Shown: positions 43,260 to 51,380, counted from the stretch's first letter. The stretch: DNA of 64,000 bases from CAWCPR01 sp963797475 (GCA_963797475.1 CAWCPR010000009.1:310001-374000); one strand, 5' to 3'. The notes: a model not told the origin generated them from the sequence alone. Translations and numbers: made by a program.

Positions 43260-44600
43260 ATGGATACGAATTTAGTAAAACAGTCGTCTGCTGAAAAGCT
43301 CAAAGCCCGTTTCAATGACTGGCTCACGCCGCAAGGGGTGCAGTTCGCCAGTCCCGAAGCTGAGAGCGCTTACCGGGAACGCGTGCAAATGGTCAAAGAC
43401 GTGGTTCAGCTCAAAAAGCCAGCCCGTGTGCCGATCTGCCCGAACGTCGGGTTTTACCCATTTGCCTATGCCGGCGTCACCCCGGAAGAGGCGATGTACG
43501 ATTACGATAAGCTGGGCTACGCGTTGAACAAGTTCCACGCCGACTTCCTGCCCGACTCGCTTTCCAGCGCGCCAATCTATGGCCCGGGCAAGGTTTTCGA
43601 GATGCTGGATTACAAACTCTATCGCTGGCCCGGGCACGGCGTGCCCTCTACTGCCCCCTACCAGTGTGTTGAATCAGAATATATGCACGGCGACGAATAC
43701 GACCAGTTCATCAACGACCCGTCGGGCTTCTTCATGCGCGCCTATCTGCCGCGCGTTTTTGGATCGCTGGATGCCTGGCAAATGCTGGCGCCATTCACCG
43801 ACATTCTCGAGCTGCCCTTCCTGGGCGGGTTCATGGTCCCCGTCGGCCTCCCGCCCGTACAGGAAGCCTTCAAAAAACTCATGGAAGCAGGGCAGGCAGC
43901 ACTTGAGTGGATCCAGGCCGCTTTGGCGGTGGATGGCGCCACGATCAGCACATTGGGCATTCCGCCCCTGATCGGCGGCTTCACCAAAGCGCCTTTCGAC
44001 ACCCTGGGCGATACCCTGCGCGGCACGCGCGCCATTATGCTGGATATGTTCCGCCAGCCCAAAAAGCTGCTGGCGGCCCTGGAGCGCCTGGTGCCGATCG
44101 CCATCGAGATGGGCGTGCGCTCGACTACCACCAACAATAACCCGGTCGCCTTCATCCCGCTGCACAAGGGCGCGGATGGGTTCATGTCGAATAAAGACTT
44201 CAAGACCTTCTATTGGCCTACCCTGAAAGCGGTTATGCTGGGCTTGATCGAAGAAGGCGTCGTACCCTACCTGTTCGTCGAGGGCGGCTACAACCAGCGG
44301 CTGGATATCATCACCGACCCTGATATCCCCAAAGGCACGACCATCTGGATTTTCGACCAGACCGACATGAAGGAAGTGAAGAAACGCTTCACCGGTTGGG
44401 CTTGCTTCGGCGGTAATGTCCCTGTTTCCCTGTTGAAAGCCGCCACTGCCGAAGACGTCAAGGCGCACGTCAAGGGCCTGTTGGACGATGTAGCTGGAGA
44501 TGGCGGCTATATCCTCTCCACCGGCGCGGTCCTGGACGACGCTAAGGCGGAGAACCTGCACGCAATGATCGATACCGGCAAGGAATACGGCAAGTATTAA
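43260..44600 (+). CDS. URO-D-family substrate:corrinoid methyltransferase
   Basis: 446 residues, longer than typical URO-D (~340), with an ~80-residue N-terminal extension. The barrel shows VPICPNVGFYPF, PVGLPPVQEAF, LIGGFTKAPFDTLGDTLRG, FVEGGYNQRLDII and WACFGGNVP. The canonical H-x-C zinc motif of MtaA is not evident; the equivalent strand is YLFVEGGYN. It starts 12 bp after corrinoid protein 2 and would donate the methyl group from an external substrate (a methoxylated aromatic, methylamine or other). Substrate unknown. It ends the operon. Confidence 0.85.
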   Translation: MDTNLVKQSSAEKLKARFNDWLTPQGVQFASPEAESAYRERVQMVKDVVQLKKPARVPICPNVGFYPFAYAGVTPEEAMYDYDKLGYALNKFHADFLPDSLSSAPIYGPGKVFEMLDYKLYRWPGHGVPSTAPYQCVESEYMHGDEYDQFINDPSGFFMRAYLPRVFGSLDAWQMLAPFTDILELPFLGGFMVPVGLPPVQEAFKKLMEAGQAALEWIQAALAVDGATISTLGIPPLIGGFTKAPFDTLGDTLRGTRAIMLDMFRQPKKLLAALERLVPIAIEMGVRSTTTNNNPVAFIPLHKGADGFMSNKDFKTFYWPTLKAVMLGLIEEGVVPYLFVEGGYNQRLDIITDPDIPKGTTIWIFDQTDMKEVKKRFTGWACFGGNVPVSLLKAATAEDVKAHVKGLLDDVAGDGGYILSTGAVLDDAKAENLHAMIDTGKEYGKY

Positions 44601-44616
44601 GGATCCGCCCTGATAT

Positions 44617-44634
44617 AATCGCCCTGGCGATTTT
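44617..44634 (+). terminator. weak intrinsic terminator after the methyltransferase operon
   Basis: AATCGC-cctg-GCGATT followed by TT, 17 bp after the stop at 44600. The stem is only six pairs. Confidence 0.35.
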
Positions 44635-44672
44635 ACAGTTCTGCTGCAAGACCCGCCAGGTCGTCCCACAAA

Positions 44673-44708
44673 GCGAGTATTCACCGTGCTGGGGCGGTGA
44701 ATACTCGC
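44673..44708 (+). other. strong 14-bp hairpin in front of the MFS gene
   Basis: GCGAGTATTCACCG (44673-44686) pairs perfectly with CGGTGAATACTCGC (44695-44708) around TGCTGGGG. No T-run follows (AATCTTAACC). It lies 31 bp before ATG 44740, so it may end the upstream transcript or act in the leader of the MFS gene. Confidence 0.75.
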
Positions 44709-44739
44709 AATCTTAACCAGGCCCTGCGAGATCGTAACA

Positions 44740-45969
44740 ATGCGTGAAAAAGCAGCCATCAAACCCGCCCCATCCATCCTCCCCTTTGCATGGGTAATCC
44801 TGGTAGTCGTGTACCTGGCCAGTGTAGCCGCGCCATTAAACCAATCCAAAGTCCCGCCCATCCTGCCCATCCTGATGGAGGCTTTCCAGCTCAACCTGGC
44901 TCAAGCCGGGCTGTTAATGTCGGTTTTCGCTGTCACCGGCCTGCTCCTGGCCTTGCCGGCCGGGTTCATCCTGCAGCGCCTGGGGTTAAGGCTATCCGGG
45001 TTGATCGCCCTGGGCTTCCTGGCAGCCGGCTCTGCACTGGGGGCGATTTCCACGCAATTTGGCTTATTGTTGGCCAGCCGGGTGATCGAGGGGGTAGGCA
45101 TGGGCCTGCTGGGCGTATTGGCGCCGGCCTCCATTGCCTTATGGTTTCCGCGTGAGAAACAAGGCGCTCCCATGGGCCTGTGGGCCACCTGGGTGCCAAT
45201 CGCTACGATCGCTACGTATGGCCTGGCCCCTAGCCTGGCAGAGACGATTACCTGGCAGGCCGTGTGGTGGATCACCTGCGGGTACACCTTGCTGGTTATG
45301 CTGGCCTTCGGACCGCTGATGCGCGCTCCCTCCCAATTTGAAAGACATGCAAATTTCCCCGGGGATAGCCCGGACCCGGAGGCCGCGGGGGCGATTTCGT
45401 CCGGAGTGTTCGCCGCCCTGGCAAACCGGAATATCTGGCTGCTGGGCCTGGAGTTTGCCTGTTTCAACGTGGTCTTCACCGCCCTGGGGACCTTTTACCC
45501 CACCTTCCTGACGGAGATGCGCCCTTACTCCCTGGCGGATGCCGCCCGGATTTCCAGCATCACCACGATTGCCGTGCTCGTCTCTGCCCCTTTGGCGGGC
45601 TGGCTGTCGGACCGCATCGGCTCCCGGCGGCTGATATTTAGCCTCCCCATGCTGGGCGTTGCCGCCGCGATGCTGCTTCCATTTCGGGTGACTGGCTGGC
45701 AAATCTTTGCACTGCAAGCCCTGTTTGGCCTGTTAGCCGGGGCGATTGCGACGGCTATCTTCACGGCCGCTCCGGAGTTGATGGACAACCCCAGCCTGGC
45801 CGTGTTCGGCCTGGGGGTGATCATGCTCGGGCAAAACCTGGGAGTACTGGTGGGGCCGGTTTGGTTCGGGCAGATGGTAAAGCTCTCCGGTTGGGCAGCC
45901 GCAGGCAACTGGATGATCCCGGTCTGCCTGCTAGGATTTCTGGCCGGCTGGTTTGTAAAGATCCGCTGA
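44740..45969 (+). CDS. MFS transporter (CynX/NimT-like)
   Basis: 409 residues with twelve predicted membrane helices. The first half contains the loop motif GFILQRLGLRLSGLIALGF, and SRVIEGVGMGLLGVLAPASIALWFP in helices 4-5. The second half has GWLSDRIGSRRLIFSLPMLGVA, the repeated MFS A-motif. It resembles cyanate/2-nitroimidazole carriers (CynX/NimT) more than sugar porters. It may import the substrate of the methyltransferase operon that ends 140 bp upstream, or act alone; that link is only positional. Confidence 0.85.
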   Translation: MREKAAIKPAPSILPFAWVILVVVYLASVAAPLNQSKVPPILPILMEAFQLNLAQAGLLMSVFAVTGLLLALPAGFILQRLGLRLSGLIALGFLAAGSALGAISTQFGLLLASRVIEGVGMGLLGVLAPASIALWFPREKQGAPMGLWATWVPIATIATYGLAPSLAETITWQAVWWITCGYTLLVMLAFGPLMRAPSQFERHANFPGDSPDPEAAGAISSGVFAALANRNIWLLGLEFACFNVVFTALGTFYPTFLTEMRPYSLADAARISSITTIAVLVSAPLAGWLSDRIGSRRLIFSLPMLGVAAAMLLPFRVTGWQIFALQALFGLLAGAIATAIFTAAPELMDNPSLAVFGLGVIMLGQNLGVLVGPVWFGQMVKLSGWAAAGNWMIPVCLLGFLAGWFVKIR

Positions 45970-46018
45970 TGTAAAAGGGGGCAACGCGAAGACAGAGGCG
46001 CGTCTTTGTCGGGCAGGC

Positions 46019-47035
46019 TTAGCGATACACAACACACCCGCCTCGTTCCAGCTCTTGAATCCACCCTGGGAGAGGCGCTATCTTATTCCATCTTAAATCC
46101 AGTTTCTCCAAATGGTCCAGCCCGGCGAGACTCGCCGGTAGATAAACCAATTCGTTCGCCCGCAAATCCAGGGTCCTCAGGTTTCTCAGGCTGCCGAGCG
46201 ACTCGGAGAGCGACTTCAAGCAGTTACCCCTTAAATTCAGGTCGGTAAGGCCTGCCAGGCTCCCAAGCGACTCGGGGAGCGAAGCCAGCCGGTTGCTTTG
46301 CAGATCCAATTTCTTCAGGCTGGCCAGTTTTCCAATCGATTCGGGCAGGGATGCCAGCCGGTTATTCATCAAGTGTAATTCTTTCAGATTTTGCAGATGG
46401 CCAAGCGATTCGGGCAGGGTGGAGAGCTGGTTGTTATACAGCCGCAGCTCGATCAGTAGCCCCAGGTTTCCGATCCAATCGGGAAGAGAAGCCAGGCGGT
46501 TATCTGTGATATTCAGGTAAATCAGACTGTGCAGGTTTTCAAGCGACCTGGGGAGTGAAGCCAGGCGATTGTTGCTCAAATACAGGAAAGCCAGCCTGCG
46601 CAGCGATCCAATCGAATCGGGAAGAGAAGCCAGCTCGTTGTGGCCCAAATCCAACATGCCCAGGTTTACCAGGTCCCCGATGGCCTCCGGGAGAGAGGCA
46701 AGCTGGTTTTCGGCAACGTTCAACGTTTCCAGGGCTGTCATCCGCCAAAGCGCCTCGGGCAAAGAAGCCAGGTTGTTGTTCCCCGAGCTTAATTCTTCAA
46801 GATTGGTTAACCGGCTAAGACACTCCGGTAGAGAGGCCAACCGGTTTCCATATACGTTCAACTTCTTAAGTTGGGTGAGCTGGCACACACTTTCGGGGAG
46901 GGATTCCAGTTGGTTAGCGTCCAGGTAGAGTGCTTCAAGCGCGTGCATTTCGCCGATCGACTCGGGCAAAGAGCGCAACTGTTTTCCGCTCAAATCCAAT
47001 ACTTTTTGGTCATCCAAAGCGGTCACCGGCAGCAA
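46019..47035 (-). CDS. leucine-rich-repeat protein, about 13 repeats of 23 residues
   Basis: Up to 338 residues made almost wholly of LRRs with consensus LxxLxLxxNxLASLPESIGxL, 23 residues each, beginning at residue ~10 and ending with a C-terminal cap (GWIQELERGGCVVYR). There is no signal peptide or membrane helix, so it is probably cytoplasmic. Start is uncertain: TTG 47035, GTG 47026 and TTG 47017 are possible, none with a good SD, and a stop lies just before 47035. The repeats are ROCO/Ran-GTPase-associated or plant-intracellular-like; no GTPase domain follows. Likely a protein-interaction scaffold. Confidence 0.85.
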   Translation of the reverse strand: MLPVTALDDQKVLDLSGKQLRSLPESIGEMHALEALYLDANQLESLPESVCQLTQLKKLNVYGNRLASLPECLSRLTNLEELSSGNNNLASLPEALWRMTALETLNVAENQLASLPEAIGDLVNLGMLDLGHNELASLPDSIGSLRRLAFLYLSNNRLASLPRSLENLHSLIYLNITDNRLASLPDWIGNLGLLIELRLYNNQLSTLPESLGHLQNLKELHLMNNRLASLPESIGKLASLKKLDLQSNRLASLPESLGSLAGLTDLNLRGNCLKSLSESLGSLRNLRTLDLRANELVYLPASLAGLDHLEKLDLRWNKIAPLPGWIQELERGGCVVYR

Positions 47036-47079
47036 TTAGGGGCGGAATATCCCGAACCGTGCGACCCCCAAACTGCAAT

Positions 47080-47574
47080 TTAGCCCGCCTCGTTCAAAAA
47101 CAGCGTGAAATCGACATCGCCTGGCGAGTGGCCATACCCGGTAAGGATCATGGCAGCTTCACTGCGGTGCTGTGTCCCGTGATTCACGACGTGCAGCAAA
47201 CAGTGCCAGAGCACCCTTTCGCGCAGTTGGCCGGTGTCCGTTGTATAGCGCACAATACCTGCCAGGCTGTCGTCGCTCAGGCCGGCCAGGTAGCTGCGCA
47301 TGGCCGTTTCATCGTCACGCCAACGCTGTTCGAGGGCCTCGAGCGTGGGGAATTCTGTTTCAACCAGGTCGAAGGTATAGGGGGTGCCTTGGAGCAACAT
47401 CCGCCAGCCGTATTCGCCGTCCAGGATGTGGACCAGGGTCGCACGCAGGCTGCCATGGCTGTGCATGACTGGGGCCTGGAACTGCTCCTGGCTCAGTCCC
47501 GCGCTGGCAGTCAAAATCCGTTTATCCGCCCAATAATTGTAGTCATAGAGGATCAGCAAATCCTGAAGGTCCAT
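47080..47574 (-). CDS. DinB-family metalloenzyme-like protein
   Basis: 164 residues of four-helix DinB/YfiT fold. The three metal-binding histidines are recognised in TLVHILDGEYGW and HVVNHGTQHRSE. Such proteins are often mycothiol- or bacillithiol-dependent S-transferases, or of unknown role after DNA damage. WADKRIL near the N-terminus is typical. Its stop is 44 bp from the LRR gene, and it starts ten bases before the end of the phosphoribosyltransferase gene in the same direction. Confidence 0.88.
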   Translation of the reverse strand: MDLQDLLILYDYNYWADKRILTASAGLSQEQFQAPVMHSHGSLRATLVHILDGEYGWRMLLQGTPYTFDLVETEFPTLEALEQRWRDDETAMRSYLAGLSDDSLAGIVRYTTDTGQLRERVLWHCLLHVVNHGTQHRSEAAMILTGYGHSPGDVDFTLFLNEAG

Positions 47575-47583
47575 ATCAGATTC

Positions 47584-48228
47584 CTATTTTGATGAATCTC
47601 GATTAATCATTTTGTGTGTTGCGCCACAAGCGCCCAACCCTTTTGCCAGGTCAATATCCGTCGCCTGAATGAGAAGGGAGGCATCGGGCGTCACTCCCTG
47701 GTGGGCGAGCGCCTCGACATATTCAGGGTGGAATTGAAAATCACCGTCACGAAGGATCTCCCGGTCCCAGGGATTGAGCAGCAAGGCGTCAGTGATCAAG
47801 CCGATATAATCCGGCGCCTCCGCTCCCCAGGTGTGGGCGTACATCACTGCGCTGCGCGTCTCCTTCGCTCCCAGCGCTATGGCTTTCTCCTTCACTATCC
47901 GGATCGTCTCGCCGGAGCCGCTAATCTCATCGACGACCAGCACCCGGCGGTCCTTTACCAGGAACGGGGGCTCGACCAGCCAGCGCGGACTCGCGTACTT
48001 CACGACATCGTTCACTCTCCTGGAAAGGCGCACCGGATAGATCTCAGCCTGGAGCATGTGCGCCAGGAGGGCCCCTGGGTAATACCCGCCCCGGCCGATG
48101 GGAAGGATGATCTCGGGTTGGAAAGCGAATACGGCTTTGGCCAGCGCTTTACAGATCCCGTGGAAATCCTCCCAGGAGACCGGTTGCACCCCTTTGCGGG
48201 TCGAATAATCGTAAGCGGAATTCGCCAT
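47584..48228 (-). CDS. phosphoribosyltransferase-family protein, C-terminus encoded by a repeat element
   Basis: 214 residues. The PRPP loop is RRVLVVDEISGSGETIRIV, with IILPIGRGGYYPGALLAHML as the pyrophosphate loop, so it belongs to the type I PRTases (xanthine/hypoxanthine-guanine group). YAHTWGAEAPDYIGL would be in the hood. It probably salvages a purine base with PRPP. The last ~18 residues (GACGATHKMINRDSSK) are read straight through copy 5 of the dispersed repeat. They are unlikely to be part of the ancestral protein, which should end near DIDLA. Confidence 0.88.
   Translation of the reverse strand: MANSAYDYSTRKGVQPVSWEDFHGICKALAKAVFAFQPEIILPIGRGGYYPGALLAHMLQAEIYPVRLSRRVNDVVKYASPRWLVEPPFLVKDRRVLVVDEISGSGETIRIVKEKAIALGAKETRSAVMYAHTWGAEAPDYIGLITDALLLNPWDREILRDGDFQFHPEYVEALAHQGVTPDASLLIQATDIDLAKGLGACGATHKMINRDSSK
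47590..47644 (+). repeat. dispersed structured repeat, copy 5, inside a coding 3' end
   Basis: TGATGAATCTCGATTAATCATTTTG then TTGCGCCACAAGCGCCCAAC, matching copy 4 with a few changes. It supplies the stop region and last codons of the minus-strand phosphoribosyltransferase gene. Confidence 0.8.
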
Positions 48229-48253
48229 GCAATCACCTCTTCAATTCGAACCG

Positions 48254-49237
48254 TCAGTTGAAAACTTCAATCGGCTTGCCAGGCTCAAGCCTGGTCTGGT
48301 CAGCCAGCCAGCCCTCATAGACTCTCAGGAATACCACCCCGGCCAGGATCATCAGGCTGCCGAGGATCTGGACCCCGCTCAGGCGTTCGCCGAGCAGCAA
48401 GTAGGCAATCGCCGCAGTGAAAGCCGGCTCCAGGGTAAGGATTAGATTGGCGACGCTGGAAGGCAAATGGGACAGGCTGACGTTATATAAACCAAAGCCC
48501 AACAGCGTGGGCCCGGCTGCCAGCAGGAACAAAATCCCCCAACCCGGCAGGGAGCCGCCCAGCCAGAAAAGATCAGCCGGACGAGCGGCAGCGCCCGGCA
48601 AAAACCCTCCCGGCAAAAGGTTGAAGAACAGCAAGAAGAGCGCGGCAAACCCGAATGCGTAGGTCAGGGTCGTCCACGGGTTCAGGCCGCGCTGCGACGC
48701 CGAGCGCCCCATCATACTATAAACCGCGTAGCCCAGGCCGGAAAACACCCCGGTCAGGATGCCAGCCAGATTGGCGCGCCAGGCCCCCTGCCCCAGCGCC
48801 TCGGATACCAAAACGCAGCCCGCCAGACTGAAGGCTACCGCCAGGAGCTTGGCCCAACTCAGGCGCTCCTTTAGCAACCAGCGTCCCAGCAGGGCGGTAA
48901 ACCCGGCCGAACAGTACACCAGCACCGTGGAGACCGCCGCGCCATTCAGGGCAACCGAAAGGGTCCACAGGGAATTGAAGATCGCCGTAACGAGGCCATA
49001 GACGATCAAGTAGCGGAGGTGTTGGCGCTTCACCTGCAACAGGGCCGGCTTAAGCCAAGCCAGCACAAGCAGCAGCGTGGCGGCGACGATTCCATCCCGC
49101 CAGAGCGCCAGCACCAGGGCGGGCATGTGATAAGTCTGAGTCAGGTAGCGGATGAAGATCGCGGTGGTCGAAAGGACGGCCGCGCTGACCAGGGCAATCG
49201 CATAGCCGCGGGTGAGATGTGAACGATCGGGGTTCAT
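48254..49237 (-). CDS. EamA-family (DMT) transporter
   Basis: 327 residues from ATG 49237; an earlier start at 49288 would overlap the previous gene by 43 bp. Ten membrane helices form two EamA repeats (LVSAAVLSTTAIFIRYLTQTY; LAGILTGVFSGLGYAVYSMMG). The C-terminal VANLILTLEPAFTAAIAYLLLGERL is the family signature of helices 8-9. Likely an exporter of an amino acid or metabolite. It begins eight bases after the stop of the membrane-protein gene upstream. Confidence 0.88.
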   Translation of the reverse strand: MNPDRSHLTRGYAIALVSAAVLSTTAIFIRYLTQTYHMPALVLALWRDGIVAATLLLVLAWLKPALLQVKRQHLRYLIVYGLVTAIFNSLWTLSVALNGAAVSTVLVYCSAGFTALLGRWLLKERLSWAKLLAVAFSLAGCVLVSEALGQGAWRANLAGILTGVFSGLGYAVYSMMGRSASQRGLNPWTTLTYAFGFAALFLLFFNLLPGGFLPGAAARPADLFWLGGSLPGWGILFLLAAGPTLLGFGLYNVSLSHLPSSVANLILTLEPAFTAAIAYLLLGERLSGVQILGSLMILAGVVFLRVYEGWLADQTRLEPGKPIEVFN

Positions 49238-49244
49238 CTGTTCT

Positions 49245-50138
49245 TTAACTTTCGCGCGGCTCCACGGCCTGCCCCCCCGGTTTGGCAACCCGGCTGCCCG
49301 CCTGAAGCATCGCCAGGCCGATTAACACGACCACCAGCAGCAAGCCGCCCACAAACGTCCAACTGCCCACCTGGCCCCACTGGATCTCATCGAAAGCGCG
49401 CGCCATTGCCACCAGGATCAGCAGGATGGAAAGTCCTTGCGCCTGAAAAATAATGCTGGCGGAGCTCCAGCGGCCGTCAAACGCCACGCCCAGCCCCACC
49501 AGGCCGGGAAGGGCAAACATCGCCGCCAGCACCCGCGCCGTCAGCGGGGTCAAAGACCAGGGCCAGGCCGGGATCATCAACTCTGGGAAGACCAGCATGA
49601 AAGCGGCTGCCGCCGCCAACACCACCCCCGTAGCGCCGAGCGCCAGGCGCAGCCCATTGGAGAAGAGCCGTTCCTCAGCCTGGGCGTCCCCCGGGTTCGC
49701 CCGCTGGTTCAGGTACCATATGACCGGGATAACGAAAGGTAAGGTGAAGTACAGGAACGCCCACAACTCGAAGGAGATATGCCCGTGGGTAAACTTATCC
49801 CAGTGCAGCAATGTGGCGATGCCCAAAATGCCGGCGAAAGTGGACACCGGCAGGAAGCCCAGGCGGACCGTGTGCCACTGCCGGGCGAACACCACCCGGG
49901 TGAAGAAATACGCGCCTCCCAGGTATGTGGCGCCCAGCATCATGGCGCTCATCGGGGGTTTTATCGGCCAGGCAAACAGGCTGCCAGTATCGTTGGGCAG
50001 CAAGTAGAGCATAATAAAGGCCGCCACCAGGATGGGGACGATGATCGCCGCCAGCACGCGGCTGGCGATTAAAACCCGGTCATTGGCTGGGTCCGAGGCG
50101 TTTTGAGCAGGGCTTTGCGAGATCGTTGGCGTTGGCAT
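49245..50138 (-). CDS. polytopic membrane protein of unknown function
   Basis: 297 residues from ATG 50138, which has AGGAG six bases upstream. About eight hydrophobic helices (VLAAIIVPILVAAFIMLYLL, FVIPVIWYLNQR, VLAAMFALPGLVGLGVAFDG and others). No catalytic or transport motif is recognised. An N-terminal Thr/Ser/Pro-rich stretch is cytoplasmic or external. It appears co-transcribed with the EamA gene. Function not assignable. Confidence 0.75.
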   Translation of the reverse strand: MPTPTISQSPAQNASDPANDRVLIASRVLAAIIVPILVAAFIMLYLLPNDTGSLFAWPIKPPMSAMMLGATYLGGAYFFTRVVFARQWHTVRLGFLPVSTFAGILGIATLLHWDKFTHGHISFELWAFLYFTLPFVIPVIWYLNQRANPGDAQAEERLFSNGLRLALGATGVVLAAAAAFMLVFPELMIPAWPWSLTPLTARVLAAMFALPGLVGLGVAFDGRWSSASIIFQAQGLSILLILVAMARAFDEIQWGQVGSWTFVGGLLLVVVLIGLAMLQAGSRVAKPGGQAVEPRES

Positions 50139-50180
50139 GAGAGCTCCTCTTCTAGAAATGAGGCAAAATATTAGGAAAAA

Positions 50181-50209
50181 CAAAAACCCTGATGCGATCA
50201 CACCAGGGT
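50181..50209 (-). terminator. rho-independent terminator of the CarD-like gene
   Basis: On the minus strand ACCCTGGTG pairs with CATCAGGGT (one G-U) around TGATCG, followed by TTTTTGTTTTT. Stem positions are 50186-50194 and 50201-50209, 27 bp after the CarD-like stop. Confidence 0.9.
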
Positions 50210-50235
50210 CTCATTTCCGTCATGGGACCGGAGCC

Positions 50236-50748
50236 TTATGAAGAACCATTCTCCTCCCCCAGCAGCTCTTTTAGCTTGCGATCGGCCTGTTGGAGCGAAA
50301 CGGATAAGGCAACGCTCCATTCGTGCAGGAGGAGATCTGTGGCGCGCTCCAGGATGGCGTTGTCGTAATCGTTCATCTTTTTCACGCGCTTGTGAAACGT
50401 TAGATCACGGACCACCAGGCAAACCGACTCGAGCGTGCCATCTTTCATTTGGTCTGTCAACTGCGTTTTTCTTTCCAAACGGTCGGCTGAGAGCGGCTCT
50501 CCAGGACAGGCAAGGATCTGGAAGAGTTTGGGAAAATCGTTCGCCGGCGTGGGCAAACGCAGGCAATGCTCCGTTTCTTCTACCGGGACCCAAAGCATCA
50601 TATCACGCAGCTTCACCACGTAATACTGGCTGGTATGCCCGGATAATTCCTTCTCATCCAATTGGATAATCTCACCGGGACCGTGGGACCAATGTATAAC
50701 CTGATCGCCCACATGGAAAATCATTTTCTGCTCTAACCCTGACTGCAT
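50236..50748 (-). CDS. CarD-like transcriptional regulator (CarD_CdnL_TRCF domain)
   Basis: 170 residues from ATG 50748 (AAGGAAG five bases upstream). The N-terminal RNA-polymerase-interacting Tudor-like domain is FHVGDQVIHWSHGPGEIIQLDEKEL, then YYVVKLRDMMLWVPVEE. The C-terminal helical part (~85-165) ends in LLHEWSVALSVSLQQADRKL. CarD proteins stabilise open promoter complexes at many promoters. Length is close to CdnL (~165). It has its own terminator. Confidence 0.87.
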   Translation of the reverse strand: MQSGLEQKMIFHVGDQVIHWSHGPGEIIQLDEKELSGHTSQYYVVKLRDMMLWVPVEETEHCLRLPTPANDFPKLFQILACPGEPLSADRLERKTQLTDQMKDGTLESVCLVVRDLTFHKRVKKMNDYDNAILERATDLLLHEWSVALSVSLQQADRKLKELLGEENGSS

Positions 50749-50835
50749 TCGGTCTTCCTTTACGCAAGCGTCTGTCCAGTTCAATCATCGCCGTGGTGTG
50801 AGACAGTGCGCTCATCGGGAACCACGGATTCATCC

Positions 50836-51180
50836 TTAATAACGCCCAGAACCACCACCTCCGCTTCGCCGGTTTCGATCCCTGAAACCGCCTTTGGTCG
50901 GGCGGTTGCCATATCCTTGGGAAGGGCGTTCCTCCGGCGGGCGGGCTTTATTCACCTTGATCTCGCGATTATCGACATTCATCCCATCAAACGTTTTAAT
51001 GGCTGTCTCGGCTTCGCTTTGAGAGCTCATTTCAACAAAAGCAAAGCCCTTGGACCGGCCGGTATCCCGATCTTTGATCAGTGTAACGGAGGTGACAGTG
51101 CCTGCCCCTGAAAAAAGAGTCCGCAGGTCTTCCTCAGTGGTGTTGTAAGACAGATTGCCTACGTAAAGCTTTATATCCAT
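50836..51180 (-). CDS. single-RRM RNA-binding protein with Gly/Arg-rich tail
   Basis: 114 residues. RNP2 is LYVGNL and RNP1 is KGFAFVEM, with the aromatic residues for RNA stacking present. The tail (RPPEERPSQGYGNRPTKGGF and GGGGSGRY) resembles the cold-inducible Rbp proteins of cyanobacteria and other bacteria. SD AAGGAG lies seven bases before ATG 51180. A terminator-like hairpin in the leader (51208-51239) suggests control by premature termination or RNA folding. Confidence 0.92.
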   Translation of the reverse strand: MDIKLYVGNLSYNTTEEDLRTLFSGAGTVTSVTLIKDRDTGRSKGFAFVEMSSQSEAETAIKTFDGMNVDNREIKVNKARPPEERPSQGYGNRPTKGGFRDRNRRSGGGGSGRY

Positions 51181-51207
51181 TCAAATCTCCTTAAAATAGT
51201 TGGATCG

Positions 51208-51239
51208 AAAAAAAAGAGCCAGTCCTTTAAAGGGCTGGC
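51208..51239 (-). promoter_or_regulatory. attenuator-like hairpin in the RRM-gene leader
   Basis: On the minus strand GCCAGCCC pairs with GGACTGGC (one G-U) around TTTAAA, followed by TC and eight T residues, and then 27 bp to the ATG at 51180. The T-run is where a terminator needs it. Upstream, 51270-51292 is very AT-rich (ATACTATATAAT) and may be the promoter. Confidence 0.7.
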
Positions 51240-51380
51240 GGTGGTTCCACAAATCCCAAGAAAGCGCATATTTATTATACTATATAATATGCAAAGATCG
51301 GTTAATAAAGGTCTTTAGGCGCTGTGGTGAAGCCCCGGATTTGGGATTTCGCCATGGAATTCCAGAAAGGCCCCAATTTT

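Noticed and set aside
43674..44894. 406-codon minus-strand open frame
   Set aside because: Antisense to the URO-D methyltransferase and part of the MFS gene; crosses two unrelated genes without an SD.
46019..47035. CRISPR-like periodicity of about 69 bp
   Set aside because: The period is explained by 23-residue leucine-rich repeats in frame; spacers are coding and not unique.
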